DNA of 64,000 nucleotides from Pochonia chlamydosporia 170 (lineage: Eukaryota; Ascomycota; Sordariomycetes; Hypocreales; Clavicipitaceae): contig NC_035791.1 in the NCBI RefSeq assembly GCF_001653235.2, positions 2,976,001-3,040,000 of the forward strand, in the 5' to 3' direction. A program made the position numbers and the translations under genes. This document shows positions 54,875-64,000 of this stretch, in pieces. The notes beneath the pieces are model-generated. The model saw only the letters and a list, made by a program, of their open reading frames with translations, ran no database searches and had not been told where the DNA came from. The stretch's first letter is position 1. Each line of letters starts with the position of its first letter.

Positions 54875-57611
54875 GTTATGAGCTTCGATTCCAATTCCTG
54901 TCGCAGGAGGGGCGGAGCGATTGGAAAGCCGCCGTAGCCTTCCAGGTTGAGGATGAGGTTGTAAGAGATCCGGCGAAGGAATATGGCGAGGACAATCGGC
55001 GGATGGAGGCAAGATATGGCCAGAGATGTTGTCGTAGGAGCTGGTGTCGAGAGTAAATCAGCAGCTGACCAGGGCAAATGATGAACCAATTGGTCACGGC
55101 TTGGAGTTGATCAGGCTGAAGTCGGAAGAGCAAAGTAGCAATCAATGTCTTGCAGTGGTATCGCGTACACCGAAAGACAATAAAGTGAAGGAACACAGCA
55201 AGAGAACAGAAACAAGTAAAACAGAAAAAAGGTGTAGCGGAAGGCTGGTAGTGTTCTTCTGGTATTGGTGGGCTGATGACGGTTGATGTAACCGACAAAG
55301 TGTGGGGGAAGGCAAGCAGATGGGGAAGCTCGGGGGAGCTTGGGAGCTGCTCAGGTGCCAGAGTGGATAAAGTGACATGGAAGCATGGGACACTTGTACC
55401 AGACTGTATGGAGAGGAGAGGGGAGGGGACAAGAGGGGCAACACAACATTCAAAGACATCCGGCGCAGGGGCAGGTCAAGCCTGGTTGGATCGCATGTAT
55501 TGTTCTGGTGCGCCGGGGAATTTGAACCCTGTGTTCCTCAAGACTTGACACAAGGATCAGATAGTCCTGTCTGGTGCTCTTTGCACCATGCCCCCCTAGT
55601 TTCGGCTTTGGGGTGAGAGATGGCGGTGATATGTGCTGTGGTGGGCCAGTGAGTGGTGGGCCAGCCTGGCCTCTGAAGGGACCTTGAGTCTGGAGAATGG
55701 AGACCAGACTTGTGGACCACTGTGGCGTGCGGGGAGATCTCTGTCTCTGAACGTCAGAGAAACGAGATGGAAGGACAAACCTCATGGTGAATGATAATGA
55801 TAGCGTTAACACTGTTGGTTATTAAATGTTTTATTATTTTTTATCCGTTCGAGGAAATTTAGGATATGCACTGATTCGAGTTCCGCAGTGATGAACTTCG
55901 AGAGCTATTGTATCGGAGAATTGGAAATCGTAGGCTTCGGGGAGCGATGCACCGACTTCGAACAATCGACCAGGGGCCTGGTATCAGGATTCAGGATGAG
56001 TGACGGCGTCAATGAGATGCGTGGGGGTTTAATCGTAAGACGGATGATCAAAGGCAAGATTAAAGACAAGCTAGGAAAAGAGAGGTCAAAGGTTCCTGGA
56101 CAAATTCTTCGAAGTTGCGGTGCCAAGCAAGTAAATATGAGGATGACCTAGAACGGCACAGACAGGTGATGCGATGCAGCTACTGAAACTGTTGGGAGGA
56201 TGTATTTCAATGTCCAGGTCTGGTCAGGTCAAGCAAGATGCAGTCACGCAGAAGGTGGTTCGAGTCGGCCCGCAGCGTCCAAATCGTCAACTGGTCGTCT
56301 AGAGACGGTAAAGCACTTGACACATCGAATGGGTCTTCGTAAAACGTTATTCCTGTCACGCAGGCAGGAGCAGACATTCGATATTCGCTTGGCGGCTCCA
56401 ATTGGTGATGCTTCCCTGTTTGTTCCCGTCTCACACTCTCACAACAAGCAAGACCCTGCAACAGGTGAGCAGGTAGGTGCCAGGCATCCGGGCCGTGAAT
56501 GTGGCCGATGGCGAGTGATTCGGTTTGTAGACGATGCCGCAATGGCTAGGGAGTTTTGAATGGGATATTGTCGTCGTGATGACATTCGCCAAGATTCTCG
56601 ACTCGTCTCGTAAAGTACCCGGTTGCACAACTTCAAGCATCCAATGTCACCCAAATGTTGTACCTGCTGTCTTTGGGAAGGATTGTGGCGCGGATTGGCC
56701 AGCAGCTGACCGCCTTTGATGTCTGGTACCCAGGTGAGTACCTAGGTACCCATACGCGGCCACAACTCCAGAGCCGGTGGCCGGAGTCATTTGTTCTCTG
56801 TGACTGCGTTTTAAGTTTGCACGATGCTACTATACTCATTAATATATCGGCAAGACATAATTGCAAACGGCCCCCATGTACCTGAAGACTTGGCAGTCAA
56901 CTGGTCTGGTGTACTTGCGTTTTGGCGCGCACAGGACACTCGGGGCTATACCAGGTCCTTCAGGAAATCAACTACGCCAGACTTGACTTCAGTGGACAAC
57001 GTGCGGCCCAGGGATCATGCAATGCCTCCATGCGACCAGATACTTCACGTACTTAGCATTAGCACGCGTGTTGTCCTCCCGTGCTCGAGTAGTTTTTATG
57101 GCCTCATTTATTCCGGCAATACACCATACTAGCCCACTTCTCACTGTGCTTTATGGGCTGGTGCCAAATGTCGTCTCGTCCAGTTCGCTGGTCATCACTT
57201 GCACCAAGCTCTTTCCCCTTGGGACAATCAATTGACATGTGCAGCAGTGCAAACACACAGACGTAGGAATCCAACAAAAGGATTTCCAGACCGTTCGATC
57301 AGAATTATTAATAGAAGTAAATTCCAGGCTAAATATTAGACTGATAATGAACTCTTTTCCCTTTATTCAGCGAATTGTAGCAATCGACTAAAGTAGCGAA
57401 TAGCGCAGCAGGCTGACGGCTTCACTCATGTCAACTCTGGTCTGGTTGACCCCCGCAACTTCAGCTGCCACCAGACTCGAACAAGAGCTTACTTAGCACC
57501 TACAGTGCCTACCTCAGGTACCAGACTCCACCAGACAACAAACTCCAGCTTTGGCTAGCATCCGGAGCTCTTGGAGCATCAGCAACAAACGTCTAGGGGA
57601 ACACAACCTCC
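54875..57611. other. Long divergent intergenic region
   Basis: These 2.7 kb separate the divergent mannosidase and Msh1 genes. CCAGAC or GTCTGG elements are frequent (about 55399, 55703, 56217, 56902, 57437, 57471, 57520 and 57531). Open frames of 60-140 codons on both strands show no domain pattern. A tRNA-like T-arm near 55505-55545 does not fold (see rejected). No gene is supported. Confidence 0.5.
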
Positions 57612-60600
57612 ATGTTCCCCTTACGCCGCCTTCATGGTGTTTACCTGCGTAAGAGCCATGGAATTGGATGCGTGATACATCGCGGCGGGCTGCGTTCTTT
57701 GCTGGCAGCCAGCCAAGACTTGTCCTCCTGCCGCACGACCTGTCAAATTCAACATCGCGGCGCCAAGACCAAGACTACCATCAAACTGTCCGACTTGCCA
57801 CAAGGTCCGATAAAGTCTGAAGCTAAACCCATCCAAGAGGAGGAAAATGAGCCCAGTTATCCTACGGTGGTGCTTCAGGCTCGCCGTAACATGCGCAAGT
57901 TCCAGAATTGCGTTCTTCTCACCCGCGTTGGCGGTTTCTACGAATTGTATTTCGAGCATGCCGATGAGTATGCTCCTCTGCTGAACATCAAGCTGGCATC
58001 AAAGAAGACAAGTGCTGGACCTGTACCCATGGTGAGACTAGCCAAAAAGCATCATCCAATTCCTTTAACAAACTAGATCGCTGATATCACTACTAGGCAG
58101 GTTTCCCCTTCTTCCAATTGGACCGCTTTCTGAAGATTTTGGTCCAAGACTTGAATCGCTATGTGGCTATAGCTGAGGAATTCCCCAACGACGCCGCAGA
58201 TAAAGTCAAGTCTGGCGGGTTGTTGCATGACAGGAGAGTCGCTCGCATTATTACCCCTGGCACACTTATTGACGAAAACTTCATTGACCCGTATGCGAAC
58301 AATTATGTCCTGGCCATTCATGTGTGTGAGAGAAAAGAGGCACCAAAAGCTCCACCTGCGATGATCGAAGACCACGGAATCCGTGTGTCACCGACAGCGA
58401 CTCCGCTGCCTCTTGGTCTGGCATGGATGGACTTGTCAACTGGTCATTTCTTCACTCAGTCCTCAGACCTGGCATCCTTGCCGTCAATTTTGTCTCGCAT
58501 TGGCCCGCGAGAAGTGGTGTTGGATCAAAGCATCGAGTCACAGAAGGATCACGACATCTTTTCCATTCTAGCCGAGGACAGGCATCTGATAACGTATTCG
58601 CCACAAGGCAGCCTGACAGATGTGCGAGACTGGACGCCATTACTAGAATCGCAAGTACCAGAGAATGTCAGGCAAGCCTTCACGAGTGAGGAGGTACTTG
58701 CTGGTAGCCTTGTTTTAAATTATGTCAAGGAACGACTACAAGGGATGACCATGAAGCTTTTACCGCCACTGCGGCACGAGAGCATGGAAGTCATGAATAT
58801 TGACAAAAATAGTTCTCGTGCCTTGGAAATCAAGCAGACTATTCGGGACGGCTTCTTACGCGGGAGTCTACTGCATGCCATTCGACGGACCGTTACCAAG
58901 AGCGGAGCAAGACTCTTAGACGAGTGGCTTAGCTCGCCTTCTACATCCCTTAAGGTGATCAACAGGAGACAAAATTTGGTTGCAAAGTTCATTGCTGCGG
59001 AGGATCTTCGTGACTCCATCATCACACTTCTTCGTCGAAGCCACGATTCCCAACGCCTGGTTCAAAAATTCTCTTTGGGAAGAGGAGATGCTGACGACCT
59101 TTTGGCCCTTGCAAACACCATACGAGCCACAGAAGACATCGTCACTTTGCTCCACGAAGCAGCAGCGTCAGGCACTCATACCACGGAGAATGAGTGTCTC
59201 TCGGCACTTCTCTCCCGCATCGACCTAACCCAACCACTCAAACTGGCCAGTACGATCAAAGATGCCATTGACGAAGAAGGAATCATCCACCAACATGAAG
59301 TAGAAGATTCTGAAGCAAGTCAGATGCTTGCCCTCGCGCAGGATATCGTGGCTACCGAAGGATCACAAGAAGACGCTTCCTCCTTACCCAAGGGCAAGAA
59401 AAAGCGACCAACTTCCATCAAGGAGTTCTACGGAGAAGACAACGAGGCATGGATCATGAAACCCGGTGCCAGTGCCGACTTGAAGAAGCTTCACACACAA
59501 CTCTCATCCCTATTTGAAGAAAAGATTCATCTGAGCGAGACATTACGCGAGGAACTTGGTGCTTCTAGTCTCACACTACGCTGGAGTCCAGGTCTAGGAC
59601 ACATTGCTCACATAAAGGGCAAGGATACAAAGAAGCTCACCCATATCAGAGCCTTATCATCTAGTCGCTCAACCCGCTCGTTCCACCTACCAAAGTGGAC
59701 GGCTTTGGGACAACGCCTAGACCAAACCCGCTTCCATATCCGTCGCGAAGAGCAGCGCGTATTCCAATGCCTTCGCGAACAAGTCGTCCTGAATCTCGTC
59801 AAGCTGCGTCGCAATGCTGCTGTTCTCGACGAACTCGACATTACCACATCCTTTGCCAAGCTAGCCATTGAGCAGAACCTCGTCCGTCCCAAGCTCAACA
59901 ACACTCGGACACACACCATAATCGGCGGCCGTCATCCCACCGTCGAGGGTGGCCTAGTTGAGCAAGGCAGGAGTTTTGTGGAAAACGACTGCCTTGTGGG
60001 GACGCAAACAGACGGACTGCTCTGGCTGATTACGGGCCCCAACATGGCAGGGAAGAGTACATTTTTGCGTCAAAACGCACTTATTACTATTCTCGCCCAA
60101 ATAGGCTGCTACGTGCCCGCTTCATACGCAGAGCTGGGCATTGTAGACGCCATATTCAGCCGTGTCGGCTCAGCAGATGATTTGTACCGTGACCAGAGCA
60201 CTTTTATGGTGGAGATGTTGGAAACAGCTCAGATCTTGAAGCAGGCCACGCCTCGATCATTTGTCATAATGGACGAGATTGGTCGGGGAACAACACCTGA
60301 AGACGGTGCCGCCGTCTCATATGCCTGCCTGCACCATCTAGTGACGGTGAACCAGTGTCGAACATTGTTCGCAACTCATTTCCATGACGTTGCTGATTTG
60401 GCGGCTGCAGATGGACTGTGCACGGTCGATGGTGGTCCGGTGCACTTATACTGTACGGACGTGGAAGAAGATGATCAAGGAGGATTTGTATATGTTCACA
60501 AGCTACGAAAAGGGATAAATCGGCATAGTCATGCGTTGAAGGTAGCTAAGCTGGCAGGCTTGCCAGAGCGAGCCATTGACACTGCGAAGCAAGTCCTCAC

Positions 60601-60619
60601 GGTCAAGGGGCATGTCTGA
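57612..60619 (+). CDS. msh1: Mitochondrial MutS homologue Msh1
   Basis: Exons 57612-58031 and 58097-60619 give 980 residues. The first about 50 residues are rich in Arg, Leu and Ser and nearly free of acidic residues, fitting a mitochondrial targeting sequence. The mismatch-binding domain begins around residue 90 and carries GGFYELYFEHADEYA (the Phe-x-Glu mismatch wedge type). The ATPase has GPNMAGKST (787-795), DEIGRGTTPEDG and FATHFHD. Msh1 maintains mitochondrial DNA. The 65-nt intron joins VPM to AGFPFF. Length and the N-terminal targeting stretch separate it from nuclear Msh2, Msh3 and Msh6. Confidence 0.94.
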
Positions 60620-61119
60620 TGTCTACGCACGGGTCCGGGACTAATCGACGGGTGTGTACGAAGTAGGTGTACGATAAGGAACAGTTGGATATCGATGTAC
60701 TATTAGACTTTTTGATGTTAGCCAATACAGTCCCATAAAGCATGTAGAACGAGACAAAAGTATAGGCAAGGATAGGTAGTCATAGAGTGTTGATACGTGT
60801 GTCATCAAGAGATTCAGGGTTAAAAAGCTCATGAAGTTGTTTCTTAATCATCCAAGCGGGCATTCATGATCCAGAAAAAAAATGCAACTAACCTTTTCCA
60901 TATTTTGCACAGTAAAACGTCCAAAAATCACGTTTCACATAATCAATTGGGTCGTCATATTCAGGCATAGCTTTCATTACGTGTCGTGTGTCCAGAGGAC
61001 AAGCCAGATATCCTGGCTGACCATGATGCGACCTATATACCGTATGCGTAAAAGGCATGTATCGTGAAACCAACCGAAATTCTGAAAGCCAGCCCAACGC
61101 CGTCCTTTCATTTTGGAGT
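60620..61119. other. Convergent 3' region
   Basis: This 500-bp region lies between the 3' ends of Msh1 and ribosomal P0. A minus-strand open frame extends here from the P0 gene only because the last P0 intron is read through. No gene is supported. Confidence 0.7.
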
Positions 61120-62230
61120 TTAGTCGCTAAAACGTACGTTAGTCCAAGTTCACAGTTCAATAATAAAAGGAGTCGCAAATCCACGTACAAGAGACCGCCG
61201 AAGCCCTCCTCGTCCTCCTCCTCAGACTCATCCTTCTTCTCCTCCTCAGCAGGAGCAGCGGCAGCACCACCAGAAGCAGCGGCAGCGGCAGGGGCAGCAG
61301 CAGCGTAGGCATCAGGGTTGGCGATGCGGTCCTTGAGCTCCTCAATCTCAGGCCAGCTGAAGTCGGTCTCGACGGCAACAGCAAGGACGTTCTTGTAGGA
61401 GTTGACGACGGAGTGCATGACCGAGGGCATGGTGGGGAAGTTGACGGCCAGGGAGATGGTGGCAATGGTGGTGATGGCCTTGGACAGGGTGCCGAGGAGC
61501 TGCTCCTCGCCAATGTCGAGAATCTCGGGGGGGAAGGCCTGGCCCTGATCGTAGACCTGCTCGATTCCCAGACCGTAGGTGAAGGGAGAGATGTTCATCA
61601 TGTTGAGCAGGGTGGCCTCGGAGGGACCGACCTTGTTGCCGGACTCGATGAGCTTGAGGTCCGTGGTGATTTCAATGGTACCACGGGCAATCTTGGTAGG
61701 GACACCGAGGGCCTGGAAGAAGGAGGTCTTGCCGGGTTCCATGCCAGTGTTTCCGGCGGGGATGTACACATCGACGGGGGCGACGGCACCAGCACGAGCG
61801 GGAGCGGCGACTCGGTTGGCCAGGAGCTTGTCACGGATGTCCTTGAGGTCACCGTTGGTGAAGACGAAGCCGACGTTTCCGCGGACGAAGGGCAGGAGAC
61901 GCTCATACTCGGGGGTGTCGTTGATGAAGGTCTTGAGGGCACGGCGAACCTACAAAGTTGGACACATTAGTTTTGGGGGCATTTTTCTTTGGAATATTTT
62001 GCAATTGGCAAAAAGCTGTATAAACCTTTGCCATTTTTAATAGATATGGTACGTACCATGGTGTTCTTGCCCATCAAGACGACAGCATCCTTGCGGAGAG
62101 AGTGTCGGACCTCGTGCATCTGCTGAGAAGAGACATTGTCGATGGCGACGACGAATACGGACCTGTACTCTTCGAGCAAGCCCTTGAGCTTGTCGAAGTA
62201 GCCAGCCTTGTTTCCAGTCTTGCCCCCCAT
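61120..62230 (-). CDS. rpp0: 60S acidic ribosomal stalk protein P0
   Basis: Exons 62230-62057, 61949-61189 and 61126-61120 give 313 residues, the normal P0 length. Landmarks: N-terminal rRNA-binding part (LMGKNTM / VRRALK across intron 1), a [17 protein letters not shown] block, an Ala-rich hinge, then an acidic tail ending GFGGLFD. The tail recruits elongation factors to the GTPase centre. The last coding exon is 7 nt (C GAC TAA). Splicing the 62-nt intron (donor GTACGT, branch GACTAAC) converts a read-through frame into the correct Phe-Asp-stop. Strong codon bias leaves a long antisense frame open, which is not a gene. Confidence 0.97.
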
Positions 62231-62701
62231 ATCTTCTTATTTATGAAGGCAGGTTTTTTCAGGGCAAGGGTATATAATTTTAGGGTGAGGTGATGGTATG
62301 CGTGATGGTGTTGTCGCAAACCAAGTCCAGAGACCCAGCCGAAATTTCGGATTTTGTTTCGCTCGTCGCCAAAATGTGTGCCTTTGCTGGGCCACGGCCC
62401 GTTACTACTTAGGGCACAGCCGAGCTAAACTGGATTGAGCAGAAGTGGGTCTTGGAATTTCAAAGCCATATCACGTGTTACTGCGAACTTCCCGACCCAT
62501 CTCCTAGCGAATGGCCAATCAGTGCAAGAACTGGTTAGAAGCAAAAAAGTGACATGTGCAATGTATCTTTTTTTTTTCTGACTTTGGCTACCAGTATCAG
62601 TCTTATATGAAGCATACATTCATAACTTCTTGTCGCAAATTCAGTAAAACTGCACTACGATCCGACCCATTGGGTCAATTACCTCTCACAAACATTTCAA
62701 A
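62231..62701. promoter_or_regulatory. Shared divergent promoter, P0 / Trm82
   Basis: The 471 bp between the two start codons must serve both genes. Two TTAGGG elements lie at 62280-62285 and 62409-62414, and a palindromic CACGTG lies at 62472-62477. TTAGGG-type (Tbf1) and CACGTG (Cbf1) sites are the ribosomal-protein promoter code known in Candida and proposed as ancestral in ascomycetes. Applying this here is inference. A long T-run lies at about 62568-62578. Confidence 0.5.
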
Positions 62702-64000
62702 ATGAGTCTCACAGCCATCCCGTATAACCGGGCGCAAACCACCGGCAACATCCTCTTCGCCACTCGCGGCGGCAAGATTCACTCATTCAACCTCTCAGAC
62801 CACCAACACATATCAACATGGCAACACCCCGATGTAGAAAAGTACAAAAGCAACAGCGATTCAAATCAAGAGCCGCAAAATGAGATTCCTCAAACAACGG
62901 AACCGGAAAATATCTCTGCCACGGAAGAAAGTGAGCCACCGGCCAAGAGACAAAAGACCGCGGAAGGCGATTTAAACGAAGAGGCAGCAGTTGCGGAACC
63001 CGCAGGGCAAGGGAATGCCCAAAATAAAGGTAAAGGTGGAAAGGGAAAGACAAAGGTCAAGAATGACAACCACGGCGATAGATCACGAATGGGGAGAGTG
63101 GTAGACCGCCCGCTCATCACACTCATGACTTGCACCGATGATGGGAATCACTTGATTGCAGTATCGGGACATGACAAGACTGTCTGGGTATTTGAACACG
63201 ATGGCGAAGGCCAACTTACTCAACTCAGCCAAAGGTGCGTGATGATCTAAAATGACAATCTCACATCACATACTAACACGACCCAGAGCCATGCCCAAGC
63301 GACCCAGCGACATCACCACCGGTCCAGGCTCGCAAATCATCATTGCCGATAAATTCGGCGACGTCTACTCCATCCCACTCCTCATGACGCCCCTATCACC
63401 ATCAGCCCTTGCTCTTCGCACCTCAACACCCAAACAGTCAACCACCGAACCAGCCGCCAACACATTCACCGTCCACTCCAAGCGCAATCTAGCAGCCCTA
63501 GAGCACCAGCGCAAGCAGCTCGAGCAGGAAAAATCCAAGGGCGGCAAATCGAAATCCGAAGAACCCAGCTTCGAATCAAACCTATTACTTGGTCATGTCT
63601 CCATGTTGACGTCTCTTCTAGTCACAGAGACCCAAGGACGCAAGTACATCCTCACAGCCGACAGGGACGAGCACATCCGCGTATCACGCTATATCCCACA
63701 AGCCCACATCATCGAGGGCTTCTGTCTCGGCCACACAGAATTCATAAGTGACATGACTATCCCGCTGGGCACAGAGGATATTCTCGTTTCTGGAGGCGGA
63801 GACGAAGAGCTATTCGTCTGGAATTGGAAGGAGGGGAGAATCCTCTCCAAGACAAATCTCTTGTCTTTGGTACAGGAGATTGCACCACAGGCAGGCAAGG
63901 TTGCTGTATCGGCGTTGACATCGCTGGTGTATCCTGAGGATGAAGGGCTGACATATGTTCTTGCAATTTGTGAAGAGTACGTTTCATATCAGTAACTGTG
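62702..64000 (+). CDS. trm82: Trm82, non-catalytic WD40 subunit of tRNA m7G46 methyltransferase (3' end missing)
   Basis: Exons 62702-63234 and 63287-63976 are visible; a donor (GTACGT) at 63977 indicates that the gene continues beyond the window. The visible part is about 407 residues. WD-type beta-propeller segments include NILFATRGGKIHSFNL, LIAVSGHDKTVWVF, SLLVTETQGRKYILTADRDE (preceding HIRVSRY) and ILVSGGGDEELFVWNWK. A charged insert lies at about residues 45-130. Trm82 stabilises the catalytic subunit Trm8 in forming m7G46 in tRNAs. If the donor is not used, the frame would stop at 63995, which is short for the family. The 52-nt intron has a perfect TACTAAC branch. Confidence 0.9.

Noticed and set aside
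55505..55545. tRNA-like 3' end on the minus strand (GGGTTCAAATTCCCC followed by CCA)
   Set aside because: The T-stem does not pair over five bases, and no matching 5' acceptor strand or anticodon arm was found within 100 nt.
60888..61188. Extended C-terminus of P0 in the continuous frame
   Set aside because: Splicing of the 62-nt intron gives the conserved tail ending Phe-Asp-stop; the extension is read-through of the intron and 3' UTR.
61413..61970. Plus-strand open frame of 185 codons
   Set aside because: Antisense to ribosomal P0, same codon-bias effect.

Overview
The window is nuclear DNA of a filamentous ascomycete. It most resembles a Sordariomycete, and Hypocreales-like is my best guess. 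Protein-coding genes are interrupted by introns that are mostly 45-115 nt, with GTRNGY-type donors, CTAAC/CTGAC/CTAAT branch sites and YAG acceptors. Gene content fits this group: a Snt2-type BAH/PHD/SANT/GATA protein, an Env7/STK16-type kinase, an Ams1-type mannosidase and a long ankyrin-repeat protein. I rebuilt exon structures by hand. Each complete model closes in frame from ATG to stop, and exon coordinates are given in the entries. No transposon, CRISPR array, rRNA or convincing tRNA was seen.

Layout, left to right: partial acidic protein (-); metallo-beta-lactamase-fold hydrolase (-); tetraspan MARVEL-like membrane protein (+); G-rich anomaly at 6961-7230; eIF4A (-); F-box/JmjC JMJD6-like protein (+); CCCH-CUE-DUF1771-Smr protein (+); aquaporin (-); dipeptidyl peptidase III (-); 1116-residue ankyrin protein (-); Tvp38 membrane protein (+); unknown protein with three Cys-Pro motifs (-); S33 proline iminopeptidase-like hydrolase (+); 13-exon HELQ-type helicase (-); 4.9 kb without a supportable gene; Snt2 (+); Env7-like kinase (+); Ams1 alpha-mannosidase (-); mitochondrial Msh1 (+); ribosomal stalk protein P0 (-); Trm82, cut by the right edge (+).

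This is a housekeeping-rich chromosomal segment, not a biosynthetic or defence cluster. Common themes are translation and RNA handling (eIF4A, P0, Trm82, CUE-Smr protein), genome maintenance (Msh1, HELQ-like helicase), chromatin (Snt2, JmjC protein), and vacuole/Golgi or peptide turnover (Ams1, Env7-like kinase, Tvp38, DPP III). The genes do not look co-operonic; several pairs are divergent and may share promoters, notably P0/Trm82.

The most unusual signal is in the helicase gene. A 2-nt exon (35724-35725), flanked by two ideal short introns, exactly restores the conserved HHAGL motif. Other points worth checking are a stop-free 84-nt intron in the active-site region of the hydrolase, a possible alternative terminal exon in the Cys-Pro protein gene, a 24-nt microexon in DPP III, a 7-nt terminal coding exon in P0, and a 647-nt intron splitting the first PHD region of Snt2.
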